DNA from: Moraxella equi
GTDB lineage: Bacteria > Pseudomonadota > Gammaproteobacteria > Pseudomonadales > Moraxellaceae
Direction of reading: 5' to 3'
Length of the DNA: 19,883 nt
Assembly: GCF_002027555.1 (NCBI RefSeq)
Contig: NZ_MXAP01000081.1
Location: 1-19,883, forward strand
Made by a program: the position numbers and the translations under genes. The notes below the pieces were generated by a model. That model searched no databases, was not told the DNA's origin, and saw only the letters and a program-made list of their open reading frames with translations. This document shows, one piece after another, positions 8,192-16,280 of the stretch; position 1 is the first letter of the stretch, and the number at the start of each line of letters is the position of its first letter.

Positions 8192-8211
8192 GCTGGCTAA
8201 AAAGCTGGCTA
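8192..8211 (-). repeat. Direct repeat in fumarase leader
   Basis: The minus-strand word TAGCCAGC occurs twice, at 8192-8199 and 8204-8211, in the untranslated leader of fumarase just upstream of its ribosome site. It is short and may be chance. Confidence 0.3.
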
Positions 8212-8234
8212 GATTTTGCTAAAAAAGCGATGTT

Positions 8235-8263
8235 ATTGTAGCATAGATTACTACCGCTTTAAA
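8235..8263 (-). promoter_or_regulatory. Sigma70-type promoter of fumarase
   Basis: On the minus strand TTTAAA (8258-8263) and TACAAT (8235-8240, 5 of 6 to consensus) are spaced by exactly 17 bp. They predict a transcript start near 8228, giving a leader of about 50 bases. Confidence 0.6.
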
Positions 8264-8310
8264 ATGTTTTCCTAAGTTATCTGTTTGCAAATTGCGAACA
8301 TGGATTATTT

Positions 8311-8323
8311 GATAATGATTATC
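8311..8323. promoter_or_regulatory. Fur-box-like palindrome
   Basis: GATAATGATTATC is a perfect GATAAT-N-ATTATC inverted repeat, the 6-1-6 core of the Fur consensus. It ends one base before the -35 box TTGACA of the histidine-rich protein gene. Bound repressor would cover that promoter. It also lies about 48 bp upstream of the fumarase -35 box. Confidence 0.6.
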
Positions 8324-8324
8324 C

Positions 8325-8353
8325 TTGACAAAATTGTTTGGCTGATTTAGGAT
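8325..8353 (+). promoter_or_regulatory. Promoter of the histidine-rich protein gene
   Basis: A perfect TTGACA (8325-8330) is followed at 17 bp by TAGGAT (8348-8353, 4 of 6). The predicted start is near 8360, 15 bases before the ATG at 8375. The Fur-type palindrome adjoins the -35 box. Confidence 0.6.
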
Positions 8354-8374
8354 AACTCAAAAAGATTACCAATC

Positions 8375-9043
8375 ATGAAATTTATCACTCCCTTGCTTAT
8401 CGCCCTATCATGCGTGGCGATTATCGCCATGATTTTATTACCCAATAATCAAAGCCAATTTACCCATATCAGCCATGATATGTGCATGCATAAAGAGCTG
8501 AGCAAGATTGCCCTAAAACACGGGGCGGATTTTATGACCAATCACGATTTTGATATGCCCGCCCTTCATGTGATTGGCAATAAACAAACCATTCAAACAA
8601 TCCAAGATGAATTTAATCAAAGCCAAAATACGCACTCGGGGGCGGATAATTGCCATATCTCCAATCTTAACTACCACGCCAAGCACATCAATCCCAAATT
8701 AGCACCCCACATTCCTAATGACGTGGATTATATCAGCTATGCTCCGCCCAATATCGGACAGGATAAAGCGGTATATTGCCACTATCATTTCAGTGAGCAA
8801 ATTTTTACCACGCCACAAGCAAAGTCGCCATGCCATTTTATTTATCTTGATAATGACCGCCTTATCACCGAAGACATTAGCGATTTAGAGCGACTGCATT
8901 TAACTCTCATGCATGACACACATCAATTTTATAAGCCGTATAGCTTTATTTATCAATGGCATAATAACACCCATTTACGCTATGGCATCACCTTTGTTAC
9001 TCAGGTTAATAATCAGCGTTATGGGTATGCAGGTGTTTATTAA
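8375..9043 (+). CDS. Histidine-rich exported or membrane-anchored protein, unknown function
   Basis: I do not recognise this 222-residue protein. It starts with MKF and one hydrophobic segment (residues 5-23, LLIALSCVAIIAMILLP), which would act as an uncleaved anchor or signal, so the rest should be periplasmic. There is no lipobox cysteine in a good position. The remainder is polar and has about 19 histidines and five cysteines (13, 37, 93, 135, 153). Clusters include HISHDMCMHK (31-40), YCHYHF (134-139) and HLTLMHDTHQF (175-185). Such content suggests metal binding, but no known metal motif is evident. It stands alone, with a strong promoter next to a Fur-type operator, so iron-repressed expression is likely. 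The ribosome site is weak (AAAAAG about 10 bases upstream). Confidence 0.7.
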   Translation: MKFITPLLIALSCVAIIAMILLPNNQSQFTHISHDMCMHKELSKIALKHGADFMTNHDFDMPALHVIGNKQTIQTIQDEFNQSQNTHSGADNCHISNLNYHAKHINPKLAPHIPNDVDYISYAPPNIGQDKAVYCHYHFSEQIFTTPQAKSPCHFIYLDNDRLITEDISDLERLHLTLMHDTHQFYKPYSFIYQWHNNTHLRYGITFVTQVNNQRYGYAGVY

Positions 9044-9063
9044 GAGCAATTAGAAATTGATAT

Positions 9064-9096
9064 AAAAAAATAAGGGCAAATTTAATCACCCTTATT
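9064..9096 (-). terminator. Terminator of the uvrA-to-AAA ATPase operon
   Basis: AATAAGGG (9069-9076) and CCCTTATT (9089-9096) pair around a 12-base loop. On the minus strand a run of seven T follows (9070-9064). It lies 30 bp after the AAA ATPase stop and may also stop transcripts from the plus-strand gene that ends at 9043. Confidence 0.75.
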
Positions 9097-9125
9097 CATC
9101 TATCTAAAATTTAACACCAATAGAT

Positions 9126-10274
9126 TTAAACAAACCCAAATCCCACTTTTTTATCATCAACCGCTTTATATTCTTTTTCATCAATATGGGTTAATTCGGC
9201 AAGGGTCATCTCTTTATCCACCGTGATGTCTTTGCCAATGGACTTAAGATAATTATTACATTTTTCAATGGACAATTTACCAAATTGATATTCAGCAATC
9301 AGTCGCCCACGCCTTAATAAAGCATGGTCAATATCCATCAAATCGGCATTAAAGGTACAAATAAACTGGCATTCTAATACGTCTGACAATATCCCATCAG
9401 CGATATTTAGAATAATGCCCACCACATCCGTTTGATTGCCACCACCGACACGCTCGGCAATATAATTTTCGCAGTCTTCTAATACCAGCACCGAATTTTT
9501 TTGCTCAATAAGCATACTCATAAATTCAGGTTTGGCAAGCTCGCCAATCATATTATTGGGCACAAAGATAAAATCCTTATCGGAAATTTGGGCGGTGAGC
9601 CATTTGATATAATTAGTCTTGCCCGTCCCTGCCAAACCGTGCAATAATACCACGCCTTTTTTGCCTTGTGCCAATTCATCTTTAATTTTAGCATGAACAG
9701 GCAAAAAGTCGTCATTATACATTGTCTGCAAATCAAGCGTATAAGGTTTAATGCCTTGATGCTTAAATACCAAATCTCGCCCTTCTTTTAATAATAGCAA
9801 TACTTTACTATCTTTTGAGATGTATTTTTGCAAATACTCATTAAAAAAAGAGCGAATATTGGTTAATGAATGCTCATTTCTTGGGTCATAAAAAATATGG
9901 TCTATTCGCAAAAATCCTGATTCAATAATGGTTTTGTCATATTCATTGCTTAGGTTTTCGCTGGCGACAATAAATAAGTCATATTTATCATAAAAATAGC
10001 ACAATTCATTTTCATAAAATACATGGTTCTTTTTGTCAAACGCCACAGGATGATAATCGGTACATTTAACAAAATCCACCAATTTGTCTTTTTTAATCAC
10101 CATGTCATGAAAATCAACACTGGGTAAAATGGACGATAAAAGCTGATAATAAGGGTTGTCATGCGTGGACGTAGAACGCTCCAAATCCTCTGCCACGATT
10201 TGATATTGATTGTCCATATAGACTTCATTAAAAATCTTTTTTGGATGATAATGTTTGGATTGTAAAATTTTCAT
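9126..10274 (-). CDS. AAA+ family ATPase with unrecognised N-terminal half
   Basis: This 382-residue protein carries a C-terminal AAA module. It has Walker A GLAGTGKT (213-220), Walker B VLVLEDCE (262-269), a sensor-1 type asparagine in TFNAD (N309) and an arginine-finger-like LLRRGRL (319-325). These resemble the single-AAA proteins of the Bcs1/FtsH/spastin branch. Residues 1-200 match nothing I can name. They are polar and aromatic, without membrane segments. Substrate and partners are unknown. The gene ends the probable uvrA operon, 60 bp after tcdA, with no terminator between. An alternative start is the ATG at 10217 (residue 20), which has GAAG a few bases upstream; the first ATG lacks a good ribosome site. 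It is noticeably AT-richer than uvrA. Confidence 0.8.
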   Translation of the reverse strand: MKILQSKHYHPKKIFNEVYMDNQYQIVAEDLERSTSTHDNPYYQLLSSILPSVDFHDMVIKKDKLVDFVKCTDYHPVAFDKKNHVFYENELCYFYDKYDLFIVASENLSNEYDKTIIESGFLRIDHIFYDPRNEHSLTNIRSFFNEYLQKYISKDSKVLLLLKEGRDLVFKHQGIKPYTLDLQTMYNDDFLPVHAKIKDELAQGKKGVVLLHGLAGTGKTNYIKWLTAQISDKDFIFVPNNMIGELAKPEFMSMLIEQKNSVLVLEDCENYIAERVGGGNQTDVVGIILNIADGILSDVLECQFICTFNADLMDIDHALLRRGRLIAEYQFGKLSIEKCNNYLKSIGKDITVDKEMTLAELTHIDEKEYKAVDDKKVGFGFV

Positions 10275-10334
10275 AAGATAACTTCGTTTTTTGTGAATAT
10301 ATTTATTGCCAAATTGAGATAATAACAGATAAAG

Positions 10335-11093
10335 TTAAAAATTGCCAATCATCTTTAAACATTCGCTTGCCATTATCATGCCCACGCTTGCCGTTACCGT
10401 TACTGCCGAGCCATAGCCACCACAGTTAAGCCCGCTCTGGCACTCATTGGCAAGTTTTAAGGGTTCGGACGAATAGACACACTTCATGCCAAACTTTTCC
10501 TTTAAAGATTTATTGATATTTTTATCTCTTAGATTTTGTCGTAATTTGGCAAGTAAGGGATCTTGATAAACGTCTTTTAAATCACTTACCTTTATTTGTA
10601 AAGGGTCAATTTTACCCCCTGCTCCGCCTGATATGATGAGCTTAACCTTATTAAATCGACAATATAGGGCGATTGCCAATTTGGCATTCATATCATCCAC
10701 ACAGTCCAATATAATAAGCGGTCTTTTTTTTGCTTTGTATTCTTTTATGACATCAATACTTGGTAATAGCTTATCGATATTATCAGGCGTGATAAAGTCA
10801 TCAATGGCGTTGATTTTGATATTAGGATTGATGCCTACAACTCGCTTTGTCATCTCGCCGATTTTGGATTCACCAAAGGTGTCCGTTAGGGCGGGCAGTT
10901 GGCGATTGACATTACTCTCTACCAGCACGTCCATGTCAATGAGTGTCAGCTCCCCCACGCCAGTGCGGGCAAGGGCTTCTGTCGCCCACGACCCTACGCC
11001 ACCGATACCGATGATATAAACGTGAGCATTGGCAAATTTATCAAAATCATCTTGATATAGCGTGCGTGTGCCTGTAAATCTGCGGTTGGTCAT
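10335..11093 (-). CDS. tcdA: tRNA threonylcarbamoyladenosine dehydratase
   Basis: This E1-like enzyme (also called CsdL) uses ATP to cyclise t6A at position 37 of tRNA to ct6A. The 252 residues begin MTNRRFTGTRTLY, like the family's FGGTARLY start. They carry the nucleotide fold GIGGVGSWATEALARTGVG (29-47), the acidic LIDMD (51-55), NVNRQ (61-65), DFITPDN and GGAGGKIDP. The C-terminal CGGYGSAVTVTASVGM resembles the end of the E. coli protein. The ATG at 11093 was chosen because the family begins there; frames opened upstream at TTG 11162 have no such support. It lies 62 bp after the TatD-family gene on the same strand. It is probably part of the uvrA transcript. Confidence 0.88.
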   Translation of the reverse strand: MTNRRFTGTRTLYQDDFDKFANAHVYIIGIGGVGSWATEALARTGVGELTLIDMDVLVESNVNRQLPALTDTFGESKIGEMTKRVVGINPNIKINAIDDFITPDNIDKLLPSIDVIKEYKAKKRPLIILDCVDDMNAKLAIALYCRFNKVKLIISGGAGGKIDPLQIKVSDLKDVYQDPLLAKLRQNLRDKNINKSLKEKFGMKCVYSSEPLKLANECQSGLNCGGYGSAVTVTASVGMIMASECLKMIGNF

Positions 11094-11155
11094 TTTATTT
11101 TTACTCTTTAAATTTTTATTGATTTTTAAATAAATTAAGTGAATTAAAAAACCAT

Positions 11156-11992
11156 TTAACAATAGTCAAAATTAGTTTTAAATGCATCATTGCTATTTTG
11201 CCAAAGTTTATATGCCAAAGTCTCTTTATCCATATTAAATAATACCGCCAATTCATCTAAAACATATATTAAATTTTTGGGTTCATTAAAATAATTACCG
11301 CCTATTTGAGCAGGAATAGGGTTCATATCAGGGCAATCGGTCTCAATAACAAAAGCAGATATGCCAATTTTATCAAACACCGTTTTTACCGCTTGGCGTA
11401 ATTTTTTGGCATTGGGGTTGGTGATTTGCCCTGTAATGCCAATTTTAAAACCCAATTTAGCAAAATGCAATGCTTCATTTTCGCCACCGCTAAAACTATG
11501 AGCAATACCGCCTTGATTGTGGGCGTTGTATTTTTGCATCTTTAAAAGTTTTAGGATATCGGCGTGTGATTTGCGAATGTGCAATAAAATGGGTAAATCA
11601 TGAGTTTTTGATAAGCCGATTTGCTCTATAAAAAAACGGCATTGCTTATCATAATTATCCACCGATTTTAATTCATCAGGATAAGTATCAAGCCCTATCT
11701 CGCCAATGGCAATGTTGGGATATTTTTTTAGATAATTATCCAACAGAATTAAATCATCATCGCCATGCTCTTTGATATATAACGGGTGTAAGCCACACGC
11801 CAAATGGTGCTTGATTGGATAATGGTCATCGGCATAGTGTTTAACCTGCGTCATTCTGTCAAAATACTTTGCCAAATAGCCGATAAGTACCACATGACGC
11901 ACGCCATGCGTAAAAGCGGTGTGGTTGTAGTCATCTCGCTTGCTGTCATATTCGGGTACGTCAAAATGGGTGTGGGTGTCAAATAAGTACAT
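11156..11992 (-). CDS. TatD-family metal-dependent hydrolase (putative DNase)
   Basis: The 278 residues form a TIM-barrel metal hydrolase with the family's metal ligands. These are DTHTHFD with H7 and H9, GEIGLD with E98, LLHIRKS with H138, IAHSFSG with H165, and ETDCPD with D219. Family members such as TatD, YcfH and YjjV are reported or predicted DNases. This one is divergent and I cannot assign it to a particular paralog. It starts at ATG 11992 with AAGG six bases upstream. That ribosome site lies inside the last codons of the 30-residue ORF, only three bases before the ATG of this gene. Tight packing with uvrA suggests co-expression with a repair function. Confidence 0.88.
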   Translation of the reverse strand: MYLFDTHTHFDVPEYDSKRDDYNHTAFTHGVRHVVLIGYLAKYFDRMTQVKHYADDHYPIKHHLACGLHPLYIKEHGDDDLILLDNYLKKYPNIAIGEIGLDTYPDELKSVDNYDKQCRFFIEQIGLSKTHDLPILLHIRKSHADILKLLKMQKYNAHNQGGIAHSFSGGENEALHFAKLGFKIGITGQITNPNAKKLRQAVKTVFDKIGISAFVIETDCPDMNPIPAQIGGNYFNEPKNLIYVLDELAVLFNMDKETLAYKLWQNSNDAFKTNFDYC

Positions 11993-11995
11993 GAG

Positions 11996-12088
11996 CTACC
12001 TTTTTGGCGGATTGGGACTACTTCGTCTTGGTATCAATAACAATGCCAAGGCGGTTAGGGTCAGTTTAAGCAGTTTGGATTTTTTCAT
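11996..12088 (-). CDS. Possible 30-residue membrane peptide coupled to uvrA
   Basis: On the minus strand the uvrA stop overlaps an ATG as TGATG (12090-12086). That ATG opens a 30-codon frame ending at TAG (11998-11996). The peptide has a basic start MKKSKLLK, a hydrophobic stretch LTLTALALLLIP and a basic, proline-rich tail RRSSPNPPKR. This is the layout of a short inner-membrane peptide. The TatD-family start follows after three bases. The arrangement suggests stop-start coupling, either to make the peptide or simply to carry ribosomes from uvrA to the next gene. No homolog is known to me. Confidence 0.5.
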   Translation of the reverse strand: MKKSKLLKLTLTALALLLIPRRSSPNPPKR

Positions 12089-14955
12089 CAGCTCTTATCC
12101 AGCACCATTTTTAAAAACCGCCCTGTATGCGACTTCTCGTCTTGTGCCACCTGTTCGGGCGTGCCTGTGGCGACAATCTCGCCCCCACCCGAGCCACCTT
12201 CATAGCCCAAATCCACGATGTGGTCGGCTGTTTTTATCACGTCCAAATTATGCTCAATAACCACCACCGTATTACCCTTATCACGCAGGGCGTGCAAAAT
12301 GTCAAGCAGTTTGGCAATGTCTTCAAAATGCAAGCCTGTGGTTGGCTCATCTAGGATATAAAGGGTTTGCCCTGTGTCTCGTTTGGCAAGCTCTTTGGCG
12401 AGCTTAACTCGCTGTGCTTCGCCCCCTGACAATGTCGTGGCGGATTGCCCAAGCTGAATGTAGCCCAAGCCCACCTGCATCAGGGCTTCTAATTTGCGAT
12501 GAATGGCAGGGATTGCTTCAAAAAACGCCAACGCATCTTCTACCGTCATGGCAAGCACGTCCGAGATGGATTTGCCCTTGTAGTGGACTTCTAGGGTCTC
12601 ACGGTTGTAGCGTTTGCCTACACAGACATCGCACGGCACATACATATCGGGCAAAAAGTGCATTTCCACCTTTATCATGCCGTCCCCTTGACAGGCTTCA
12701 CAGCGGCCGCCTTTGACGTTAAAGCTAAACCGCCCCGCCTTATAGCCCCTTGCCCGAGCTTCGGGGGTTTGGGTAAATAGGTCTCTGATGAGCGTAAACA
12801 CGCCCGTATAAGTGGCAGGGTTGGAGCGTGGTGTGCGACCGATTGGCGACTGGTCTATGTCCACCATTTTATCAAGGTGTTCAAGCCCTGTGATTTTGTC
12901 ATAAGGCTCTGGCACGAGCGTGGTTGCGTTATTTAGGTGCGTGGCGGCAAGGGGCATGAGCGTGCGGTTGATGAGCGTGGATTTGCCAGAGCCTGATACG
13001 CCTGTGATACAGGTCATCACACCGATTGGGATGGCTAGGTTTACATTTTTTAAATTATTGCCCTTGGCTCCGTCTAGGCGGATATATAGGGGTTCGGTAA
13101 TGGTTTTTTTGCCTTTTTTAATCTCGCCTGTCTTGGCACTGTGGCGGATTTTGGGAATTTCAATGCGTTTTTTGCCGGATAAATATTGCCCTGTTAATGA
13201 GTTCTCATTACTGGCGATCTCGTCCGCCGTCCCTGCGGCAATGACACGTCCCCCATGCACGCCTGCCCCCACGCCAATATCAATAATATGGTCAGCGGTG
13301 CGAATGGCGTCTTCGTCATGCTCCACGACAATGACGGTATTGCCTAGGTCTCTCAGGTGAGTCAGCGTGGATAATAGACGGTCATTGTCTCGTTGGTGCA
13401 AGCCAATGGACGGCTCATCAAGCACATACATAACCCCCATAAGCCCTGCTCCGATTTGGCTGGCTAGCCTGATACGCTGGGCTTCTCCGCCTGATAGAGT
13501 CTCGGCAGAGCGGGCAAGGGTCAAATATTCTAGCCCCACTTTGGTCAAAAAGCCCAAACGCTCACGGATTTCCTTAAAAATCTTATCCGCCACTTCGCCT
13601 TTATGTCCGCCGATATGCAGGTTTTCATAATACTCCCACGCTTGTCCTATCGGCAGGGCAATGATGTCGCCCACGCCCCGTTCGTCCACTTTGACGTTGC
13701 GAGCGATGTCATTTAGGCGAACGCCATGACACACGTTACAAGTCGTATCAGATAAATATTGAGCCAGCTCATCTCGCACGATGCTACTGGTGGTGCTGTG
13801 ATAACGGCGTTCTAGGTACGGTAAAATCCCTTCAAATGGCACGGTTTTGGTTGTTTTACGCCCACGCTCATCGGTAAAATTAAAGGTCAGTTTTTCTTTG
13901 CCTGAACCGTTTAGAATGATAGTTTGCTCTTTTTTGGTTAAGTCTTGCCACGGCTTATCCATGTCAATGCCAAAATGCGTGCAAACGGTTGTTAATAGCC
14001 CAAAATAATACGCATGGCGTTTGTCCCAACCGTGTATCGCCCCTTGATTTAAGGACTTGGCAGGTTCGGTAACGATACGTTCGGCAGAGAAATACTGGCG
14101 TTTGCCAAGCCCATCGCAGGACGGACACGCCCCAGCGGGATTGTTAAAGCTAAACAGGCGTGGCTCTAACTCACTCACCGCCCTATCACAGGTAGGGCAA
14201 GAGTGCTTGGCGGACAGCACCGTCTCGCTCTCATCGTCCATGTTGTGCAAAATGGCAATGTCCGAGCCAAGGCGTAACGTGGTCTCCAAACTCTCCGCCA
14301 CTCGGTTGCCCAAATCACCTCGCACCTTAAATCTATCCACCACCACATCTATGGTGTGTTTGTGCGTTTTGGCAAGGGTTGGCAACTCGTCCATGTCATA
14401 GACTACCCCGTCAATGCGAACTTTGGTAAAGCCCTGTGCTTGCAGGCTCTCCAATAGGGCAATATGCTCGCCCTTACGCTCACGCACGACAGGGGCAAGG
14501 AGCATGAGACGAGTGCCGTCAGGTTTGGCAAGAATGTCGTCCACCATTTCGCTCACTGTTTGGGCGACCATGGGCAAGCCGTGTTCAGGACAATGAGGCG
14601 TGCCGACACGAGCAAATAGCAAACGCAGATAATCATACACTTCGGTAATCGTGCCGACGGTGGAGCGGGGGTTATGGTTGGTTGATTTTTGTTCAATGGC
14701 AATGGCGGGGGATAAGCCTTCTATGCTGTCCACGTCAGGCTTTTCCATTTGCGATAGAAACTGGCGAGCATAAGCGGACAAGCTCTCCACATAACGTCTT
14801 TGCCCTTCGGCGTAGAGCGTATCAAAGGCGAGCGATGATTTGCCCGAACCTGATAAACCTGTAATCACGACTAACTTGTCTCGTGGAATGTCCACGTTGA
14901 TGTCTTTTAGGTTGTGGGTTTTTGCCCCTTTGATACTGATGTATTCGTGTGCCAT
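12088..14955 (-). CDS. uvrA: Excinuclease ABC subunit A
   Basis: UvrA recognises DNA lesions and loads UvrB in nucleotide excision repair. The 955 residues show two ABC ATPase modules. Walker A motifs are GLSGSGKS (33-40) and GVSGSGKS (652-659), and signatures LSGGEAQR are at 487 and 842. Each module has a zinc-finger set, with C253/C256/C277/C280 in the first and C752/C755/C775/C778 in the second. The second finger is followed by the UvrA-type [13 protein letters not shown]. The start [15 protein letters not shown] at 14955 has AAAGG six bases upstream; an extension of 40 codons upstream has no family support. The gene leads the probable operon with the 30-residue ORF, the TatD-family gene, tcdA and the AAA gene. 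No LexA-type box is visible upstream. Confidence 0.97.
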   Translation of the reverse strand: MAHEYISIKGAKTHNLKDINVDIPRDKLVVITGLSGSGKSSLAFDTLYAEGQRRYVESLSAYARQFLSQMEKPDVDSIEGLSPAIAIEQKSTNHNPRSTVGTITEVYDYLRLLFARVGTPHCPEHGLPMVAQTVSEMVDDILAKPDGTRLMLLAPVVRERKGEHIALLESLQAQGFTKVRIDGVVYDMDELPTLAKTHKHTIDVVVDRFKVRGDLGNRVAESLETTLRLGSDIAILHNMDDESETVLSAKHSCPTCDRAVSELEPRLFSFNNPAGACPSCDGLGKRQYFSAERIVTEPAKSLNQGAIHGWDKRHAYYFGLLTTVCTHFGIDMDKPWQDLTKKEQTIILNGSGKEKLTFNFTDERGRKTTKTVPFEGILPYLERRYHSTTSSIVRDELAQYLSDTTCNVCHGVRLNDIARNVKVDERGVGDIIALPIGQAWEYYENLHIGGHKGEVADKIFKEIRERLGFLTKVGLEYLTLARSAETLSGGEAQRIRLASQIGAGLMGVMYVLDEPSIGLHQRDNDRLLSTLTHLRDLGNTVIVVEHDEDAIRTADHIIDIGVGAGVHGGRVIAAGTADEIASNENSLTGQYLSGKKRIEIPKIRHSAKTGEIKKGKKTITEPLYIRLDGAKGNNLKNVNLAIPIGVMTCITGVSGSGKSTLINRTLMPLAATHLNNATTLVPEPYDKITGLEHLDKMVDIDQSPIGRTPRSNPATYTGVFTLIRDLFTQTPEARARGYKAGRFSFNVKGGRCEACQGDGMIKVEMHFLPDMYVPCDVCVGKRYNRETLEVHYKGKSISDVLAMTVEDALAFFEAIPAIHRKLEALMQVGLGYIQLGQSATTLSGGEAQRVKLAKELAKRDTGQTLYILDEPTTGLHFEDIAKLLDILHALRDKGNTVVVIEHNLDVIKTADHIVDLGYEGGSGGGEIVATGTPEQVAQDEKSHTGRFLKMVLDKS

Positions 14956-15075
14956 GATGTGCCTTTTAATATTTTGATAAATGTTTAGGTATTTAAAATA
15001 CGATAGGTTTATAAATGGGGGTATTTTTAAAATTTGAAATAGCAATAACCAAAATTTACAATGATAAAACAGCAC

Positions 15076-15112
15076 AAAAAACCACCTAAATGCAGAGCAT
15101 TTAGGTGGTTTT
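15076..15112 (-). terminator. Strong terminator of the glycine-zipper gene
   Basis: A 16-bp perfect stem, AAAACCACCTAAATGC (15078-15093) with GCATTTAGGTGGTTTT (15097-15112), closes a 3-base loop. On the minus strand it runs into T residues to 15076. It isolates the glycine-zipper gene from uvrA downstream. Confidence 0.9.
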
Positions 15113-15182
15113 ATTTTATTGAGCCTAATTAAAATTAATCAAATAGGCAGATTTAACTTCTTTTTTTATTATTTAGCGCTTC

Positions 15183-15698
15183 TTAGTACTTCACACGATA
15201 CCATGCATCACGAGCAGCAAGTTTGGCTTGCTCCCACGCCAAACGTGATTCGCCTTTTACTTCATTCCATGAACGCTCCAAATCACTTTCATAATCTTCA
15301 AAACGAGCATCAGCAGGGTAGCGTGGACGGTTGGCATAACCTACGGCATAAGCAGGTAGGTAGTCACGGTCATAGTCATAGCCTGCTACATAAGTGGGCG
15401 ATGTGGCATAGTGAGCACGCCAGTAGGCTTCTTCAATGGTTGGGTCAAAGGCTTCGCCTGCGGCACTGCCTGCACCACCACCAACGATTGCACCCACGGC
15501 ACCGCCAATAAGTGCCCCTAGTGGACCTGCCAGTGCACCGATGGCTGCACCTGCGGCTGCACCGCCAAGACCGCCAACGGCTGTACCCACTGGGTGTGAA
15601 CCTGGCTCGCCTGTGATTGGGTCAGCGTTTAGGTCTGCTTTTGCTTCGTCAGACATATTTTTTACAACGTCACGGTCGATATGGTCATAGTTACTCAT
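15183..15698 (-). CDS. Glycine-zipper domain protein
   Basis: This 171-residue protein has three parts. There is a polar N-terminal segment with DEAKADLNADPITGEPGSHP (17-36). A glycine-zipper hydrophobic stretch follows at about 38-82 (repeats of G-x3-G such as GGAAAGAAIGALAG and GGAVGAIVGGG), which can insert in or pack on membranes. The C-terminal part is rich in tyrosine and ends SRLAWEQAKLAARDAWYRV. Such endings with a WEQAK core occur in small stress-related proteins of proteobacteria. The specific job is unknown. It starts at 15698 with AAGGAAT upstream and is monocistronic. There is no cleavable signal peptide. Confidence 0.8.
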   Translation of the reverse strand: MSNYDHIDRDVVKNMSDEAKADLNADPITGEPGSHPVGTAVGGLGGAAAGAAIGALAGPLGALIGGAVGAIVGGGAGSAAGEAFDPTIEEAYWRAHYATSPTYVAGYDYDRDYLPAYAVGYANRPRYPADARFEDYESDLERSWNEVKGESRLAWEQAKLAARDAWYRVKY

Positions 15699-16280
15699 GA
15701 TGAATTCCTTATTAAAGATGGAGTTGTTACTTGGTTATTACTGATTTGGGCAAAGTGAAATTCTATTTTCATTTAACGTTGATTTTATTCATTATTTAAA
15801 CTAACATAACAACCTAGCAAATCATCATTAAAATCATCCAAGATTGGCTTTACCCAAGACACCAACCATTCTACGTCATTCATGCTTATCATCTTAGTCC
15901 AACAGATATCAAGCACTCATTTGGTATGTTTCTTGTTGGTGATGAGTGTATGATAGGCGATTTTCGGGGTGCGTGATAGCCACAAAATGTAAAATCATCG
16001 GCAGTCTTGTGCGTGATTTAACCTAGAAATTTTAAAAATGTTACTATATTGTTGCAACTGTCGTGGTTGTGCGAATGCGTTCGGTAAAATGTAATTTTGC
16101 GTAAATTTTGGACAGTCTACCACATGAAAGCTTCTTTAAAAATTGACACTGATGTTTTTGATATCAGCAAGCGAGCATCAACATGACAATTGTTATCACA
16201 AACCTACCAATTCATCAATTTTTGCCATAACACTCGCCCAATCCATGCTATAATAGCTAATTTCCCCAAATTTACCCATT
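15699..16280. other. 582-bp divergent intergenic region before metN
   Basis: No gene can be supported here. An inverted pair CACTCAT (15914-15920) and ATGAGTG (15942-15948) could form a long-loop hairpin. I looked for a methionine or SAM riboswitch ahead of metN and see no recognisable one. A palindrome-like stretch TGACAATTGTTATCA at 16183-16197 lies upstream of the metN -10 box. The promoter of the glycine-zipper gene should lie at the left end but no clear boxes stand out. Confidence 0.6.
16246..16254 (+). promoter_or_regulatory. Extended -10 promoter of metNI
   Basis: TGCTATAAT combines a perfect -10 hexamer (16249-16254) with the TG of an extended -10 box. This fits the lack of a good -35 box at 17 bp. 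It lies 26 bp before the metN ATG, so the leader would be about 20 bases and shows no Shine-Dalgarno site. Confidence 0.6.

Noticed and set aside
9117..9130. CCAATAGATTTAAA, similar to part of the repeat at 4714-4736
   Set aside because: It lacks one base and the flanking match, and it overlaps the stop codon of the ATPase gene, so chance is likely.
9126..11992. AAA ATPase, E1-like enzyme and TatD-family hydrolase together, recalling defence systems such as Qat or CBASS-type operons
   Set aside because: The E1-like protein matches TcdA along its full length and the run begins with uvrA. No QueC-like, CD-NTase or effector gene is present, and the ATPase is not of the QatA type.
12100..14900. 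Several long open frames antisense to uvrA
   Set aside because: They follow the codon pattern of the opposite strand, have no ribosome sites and do not resemble proteins.
14956..15075. A 40-codon extension of uvrA and a LexA-type box upstream
   Set aside because: UvrA proteins begin at the [10 protein letters not shown] block. The CTGTTTTATCATTGTA stretch lacks the second CAG half and is not an SOS box.
15860..16280. A methionine or SAM riboswitch, or a small RNA, ahead of metN
   Set aside because: Only short imperfect hairpins are visible, with no conserved core I can name.
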